Shown here: piece after piece, positions 61,861 through 64,000 of the stretch
Layout of the letters: each line of letters opens with the position of its first letter
Numbering within the stretch: position 1 is the stretch's first letter
The notes under the pieces: model-generated
The model's database searches: none
Seen by the model: the letters and a program-made list of their open reading frames with translations, nothing else
What the model was told of the DNA's origin: nothing
Program-made: the position numbers and the translations under genes
DNA from: Halorientalis pallida
GTDB lineage: Archaea > Halobacteriota > Halobacteria > Halobacteriales > Haloarculaceae
DNA length: 64,000 bases
NCBI RefSeq assembly: GCF_004118325.1
Contig: NZ_RDFA01000006.1
Coordinates: 186,001-250,000, forward strand
Direction of reading: 5' to 3'

Positions 61861-63993
61861 GTGTCGCCCTGCAGAGACAGGAACGTGACACGGCTGTCGG
61901 ACCGCACGCAGATCGACGCCCAGTCCCTCTTCGAGACGGCCGACCGATGGCGACGACGACTCGGCCATGCCCTCTTCGGCGATCGGTACGGCGTCGTCCT
62001 CTTTCTCGGTACGCTCGCCGTCCTCGCGACCTACTGGCGGATCGGCGTGTTCCTCACCGACAGCTACGCCATCGCCAACGGACTCGTCAACGTCGCCGAC
62101 GGCCACCTCGCAATCACGAAGATAACCTACTCGCTCACGGTGGGCTCCCAACCCGGCCTCTGGTACGCCGACGGGGCGGTCTACGCCCGCAACTACGCAC
62201 ACATCTTTCTCTCGTTACCTGCCCTCTGGGTCCTCGACGCTCTCGCTGCCCTCTTCGACCTGCGTCTCGTCCTCGCCGCGGCGTGGTCGGGGATCATCGT
62301 CCTCCTGTTCGACCGTGCCGGCCGCATTCTCGACCGACACGAGCCGTTCGCCATCGCGGGTGCGGCCCTCGCATTGCTGACTTTCCTCGCAAGCGCCCTC
62401 GTCGCCGCGCCCCTCCCCGACCGCTGGACGGCCTTCCTCGCACTCCAGATAACGGGGATGCTCGCCGTCGCATTCGCCGGCGTTGTCCTCTATCGCGTCC
62501 TCGCCCACGCACACGGCCGCCGGGTCGGGCTCGTCTTCGGTGCAGCGGCTGTGGTTGCCTCGCCCGTGAGCTTCTGGGCGTCGATCCCGAAACGGCACGC
62601 GCTCTCGGGATTGGCCGTCGTCGCCGTTCTCGGGGCCTTTTACTTCAGTCGTGCGGCAGACACACGACGACGCGCGCTCGGCCTCCGCGCACTGGCGTAC
62701 ACCGTCGTCGCACTGTGGGCGTGGCTCCACGCGCTCGAAGCCCTCGTGGTCTTTGCCGTCCTCATCCCGACAGACCTCGCGACAGCCCGCTCGAACCACC
62801 CGAAACACCTCGCGGTCGTGACCCTCGTCTTCCTCGTCGCACTCGCCCCGTTCCTCGCGACCAACGCGACGATCAACGGCGACCCCTTCCAGCCGCCCCG
62901 GTCGCTGGACTCGTTCTCCGGGCAGGTTGACCCGCTCGCGACCGGCGGCCAGGACGGCGGCGACAGTCGAAGCGGTGGCGGGGGATCGACGCCAACGCCG
63001 ACACCCACCGAATCACAACCGACAACAGATACGTCGAGGACAACCGAGGGAACCGGGCCACCGGCGACGACCAACGGCACGACGACAGGGAGCGGAACCG
63101 GCGGGACGACGGCACCCGAACCACCTGTACCCACGTCGCCGTCCGAGCCCAGCCCAGGCCCGATCACGACGCTCCTGTCCGCACTCGCGGCCATACTCGG
63201 CGTGGCCATCGAGGGCAGTACCTGGGCATTCGGAAAGGGCTGGTCGTACGTCGATACCGGGATCACACTCGCACAGGACGAACCCGAGCGACTGTATCAT
63301 ACCTTCCTCAGGAGCGGCCGAATTCCGGAGTACGTGAGGTATCGGATGACCGAGCAGGAAGCGATCGACCTCGCGTTACTCGAAGTCGCGCCACTGCTTG
63401 GTGGCCTCCTCGGCGTTCTCGGAACCAGCCTCCGACGCCTTCGGACCACTTCGCTCCACGCATTCCGAACTGCACTCGGCCAGCCGACGCGCCAGACCGA
63501 CCTGCTGGCGGTCGCGATGGCGGTCGCACTCGTGCTGATGAACGTCGAACGGCTTCCCCTGCATACCCAGATCACCGTCCGGTATCTCGTCCCCATCGTC
63601 CCGCTTGGCTTGTACGGCGTCGCTCGCCTGAGGTGTGTCCAGCGCGCCGTCAACGCCGACCTGCGCTGGCTCACCGGGGCGTACGTCGGGACGTTCCTAC
63701 TTGGTACGCTCGGCTTCCTACTCGCCCTCCTGTGGTTCGACCTCGCGCTGGGGGAAGCGATGCAACTACACGCGCTGGTGAACCTCGCGGGTGCCGGCTT
63801 GCTCGCGATCTGGGCTGTCGTCGCCAGCCTCGGATTCGACTTCGACGAGCGGGTTGGTGTCGTTGCGCTCGCAGTCCCCACGGCCCTGTCGACGCTGTTC
63901 CTGCTGTTTACCGGCCTCGTCTACTTCCAGTACGCCGATTACGCGTTGCCGCTCGTGGAGACGCTCGTCGAACTGTTGCCGATCGCTATTTGA
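61861..63993 (+). CDS. Large multi-TM protein with a Thr/Pro/Gly-rich external linker
   Basis: A roughly 710-residue membrane protein with about eleven to twelve hydrophobic helices in two blocks (residues about 45-350 and 500-700). The first external loop after TM1 (FLTDSYAIANGLVNVADGHL) resembles the acceptor-facing loop of GT-C-type glycosyltransferases, but I cannot place the usual acidic motif firmly. Between the blocks is a 70-80 residue low-complexity stretch of Gly, Ser, Thr, Pro (GGGGSTPTPTPTESQPTTD and so on), likely external and O-glycosylated. The start is unclear: TTG 61858, GTG 61861 and GTG 61885 are all in frame. It ends 7 bases before the window edge. Confidence 0.7.
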   Translation: MSPCRDRNVTRLSDRTQIDAQSLFETADRWRRRLGHALFGDRYGVVLFLGTLAVLATYWRIGVFLTDSYAIANGLVNVADGHLAITKITYSLTVGSQPGLWYADGAVYARNYAHIFLSLPALWVLDALAALFDLRLVLAAAWSGIIVLLFDRAGRILDRHEPFAIAGAALALLTFLASALVAAPLPDRWTAFLALQITGMLAVAFAGVVLYRVLAHAHGRRVGLVFGAAAVVASPVSFWASIPKRHALSGLAVVAVLGAFYFSRAADTRRRALGLRALAYTVVALWAWLHALEALVVFAVLIPTDLATARSNHPKHLAVVTLVFLVALAPFLATNATINGDPFQPPRSLDSFSGQVDPLATGGQDGGDSRSGGGGSTPTPTPTESQPTTDTSRTTEGTGPPATTNGTTTGSGTGGTTAPEPPVPTSPSEPSPGPITTLLSALAAILGVAIEGSTWAFGKGWSYVDTGITLAQDEPERLYHTFLRSGRIPEYVRYRMTEQEAIDLALLEVAPLLGGLLGVLGTSLRRLRTTSLHAFRTALGQPTRQTDLLAVAMAVALVLMNVERLPLHTQITVRYLVPIVPLGLYGVARLRCVQRAVNADLRWLTGAYVGTFLLGTLGFLLALLWFDLALGEAMQLHALVNLAGAGLLAIWAVVASLGFDFDERVGVVALAVPTALSTLFLLFTGLVYFQYADYALPLVETLVELLPIAI

Positions 63994-64000
63994 GCGAAGC

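Overview
The window is chromosomal DNA of a haloarchaeon (class Halobacteria). The evidence is high GC with strong third-position bias, very acidic proteins (many DD, DE and EE runs), archaeal housekeeping genes (Nob1, Pus10, RNase HII, SecF-SecD, the archaeal taxis protein CheF, Bat-type HTH regulators), and TATA boxes 26-30 nt upstream of start codons, as expected for leaderless transcripts. I see no rRNA, tRNA, CRISPR array or intact insertion sequence. The genus cannot be fixed from the sequence alone.

Positions 1 to about 27,500 are mostly core genome: a PRC-barrel protein, Nob1, a CAAX protease, glucose-6-phosphate isomerase, a 7TM histidine kinase, SecF/SecD, RNase HII, Pus10, small enzymes, an MscS channel, an aldehyde dehydrogenase, an R2lox-type oxidase beside a Bat-type regulator, UppP and CheF. 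Oddities here are a 57-bp tandem repeat array that includes the stop codon of its upstream gene, leaderless mini-ORFs ahead of the kinase and secF, a multiply broken SLC13-type transporter pseudogene, and a G-quadruplex-prone tract.

Positions 22,764 to the right edge form a very long surface-glycan locus. It opens with GlmU-like and GlmS proteins (UDP-GlcNAc supply). Next come two DUF-type membrane or secreted proteins and a UDP-sulfoquinovose-synthase-like enzyme with a string of extended SDR epimerases/dehydratases. A DUF433/DUF5615 toxin-antitoxin pair, an orphan VapB-like antitoxin and a CBS-less IMP dehydrogenase-like gene interrupt it. An ABC exporter follows. Then comes a sugar-modification block with a UDP-ManNAc/GlcNAc-type 6-dehydrogenase, Gfo/Idh oxidoreductase, two DegT aminotransferases, hexapeptide acetyltransferase, AsnB amidotransferase, N-formyltransferase and deacetylase-like protein. 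This set fits synthesis of a 2,3-diacetamido-uronic acid or uronamide plus an N-formylated amino sugar.

From 47,190 the locus is a lower-GC patchwork: three alkaline-phosphatase/sulfatase superfamily proteins and a decayed fourth, two methyltransferases, a beta-propeller protein, three glycosyltransferases, a Wzy/ligase-like polytopic protein, a WbaP-like initiating sugar-phosphate transferase and a large membrane protein with a Thr/Pro/Gly linker. Together they read as sugar activation, lipid-linked initiation, extension and decoration, then polymerisation and export. No AglB oligosaccharyltransferase lies in the window, so the product could be an N-glycan finished elsewhere or a separate polysaccharide.
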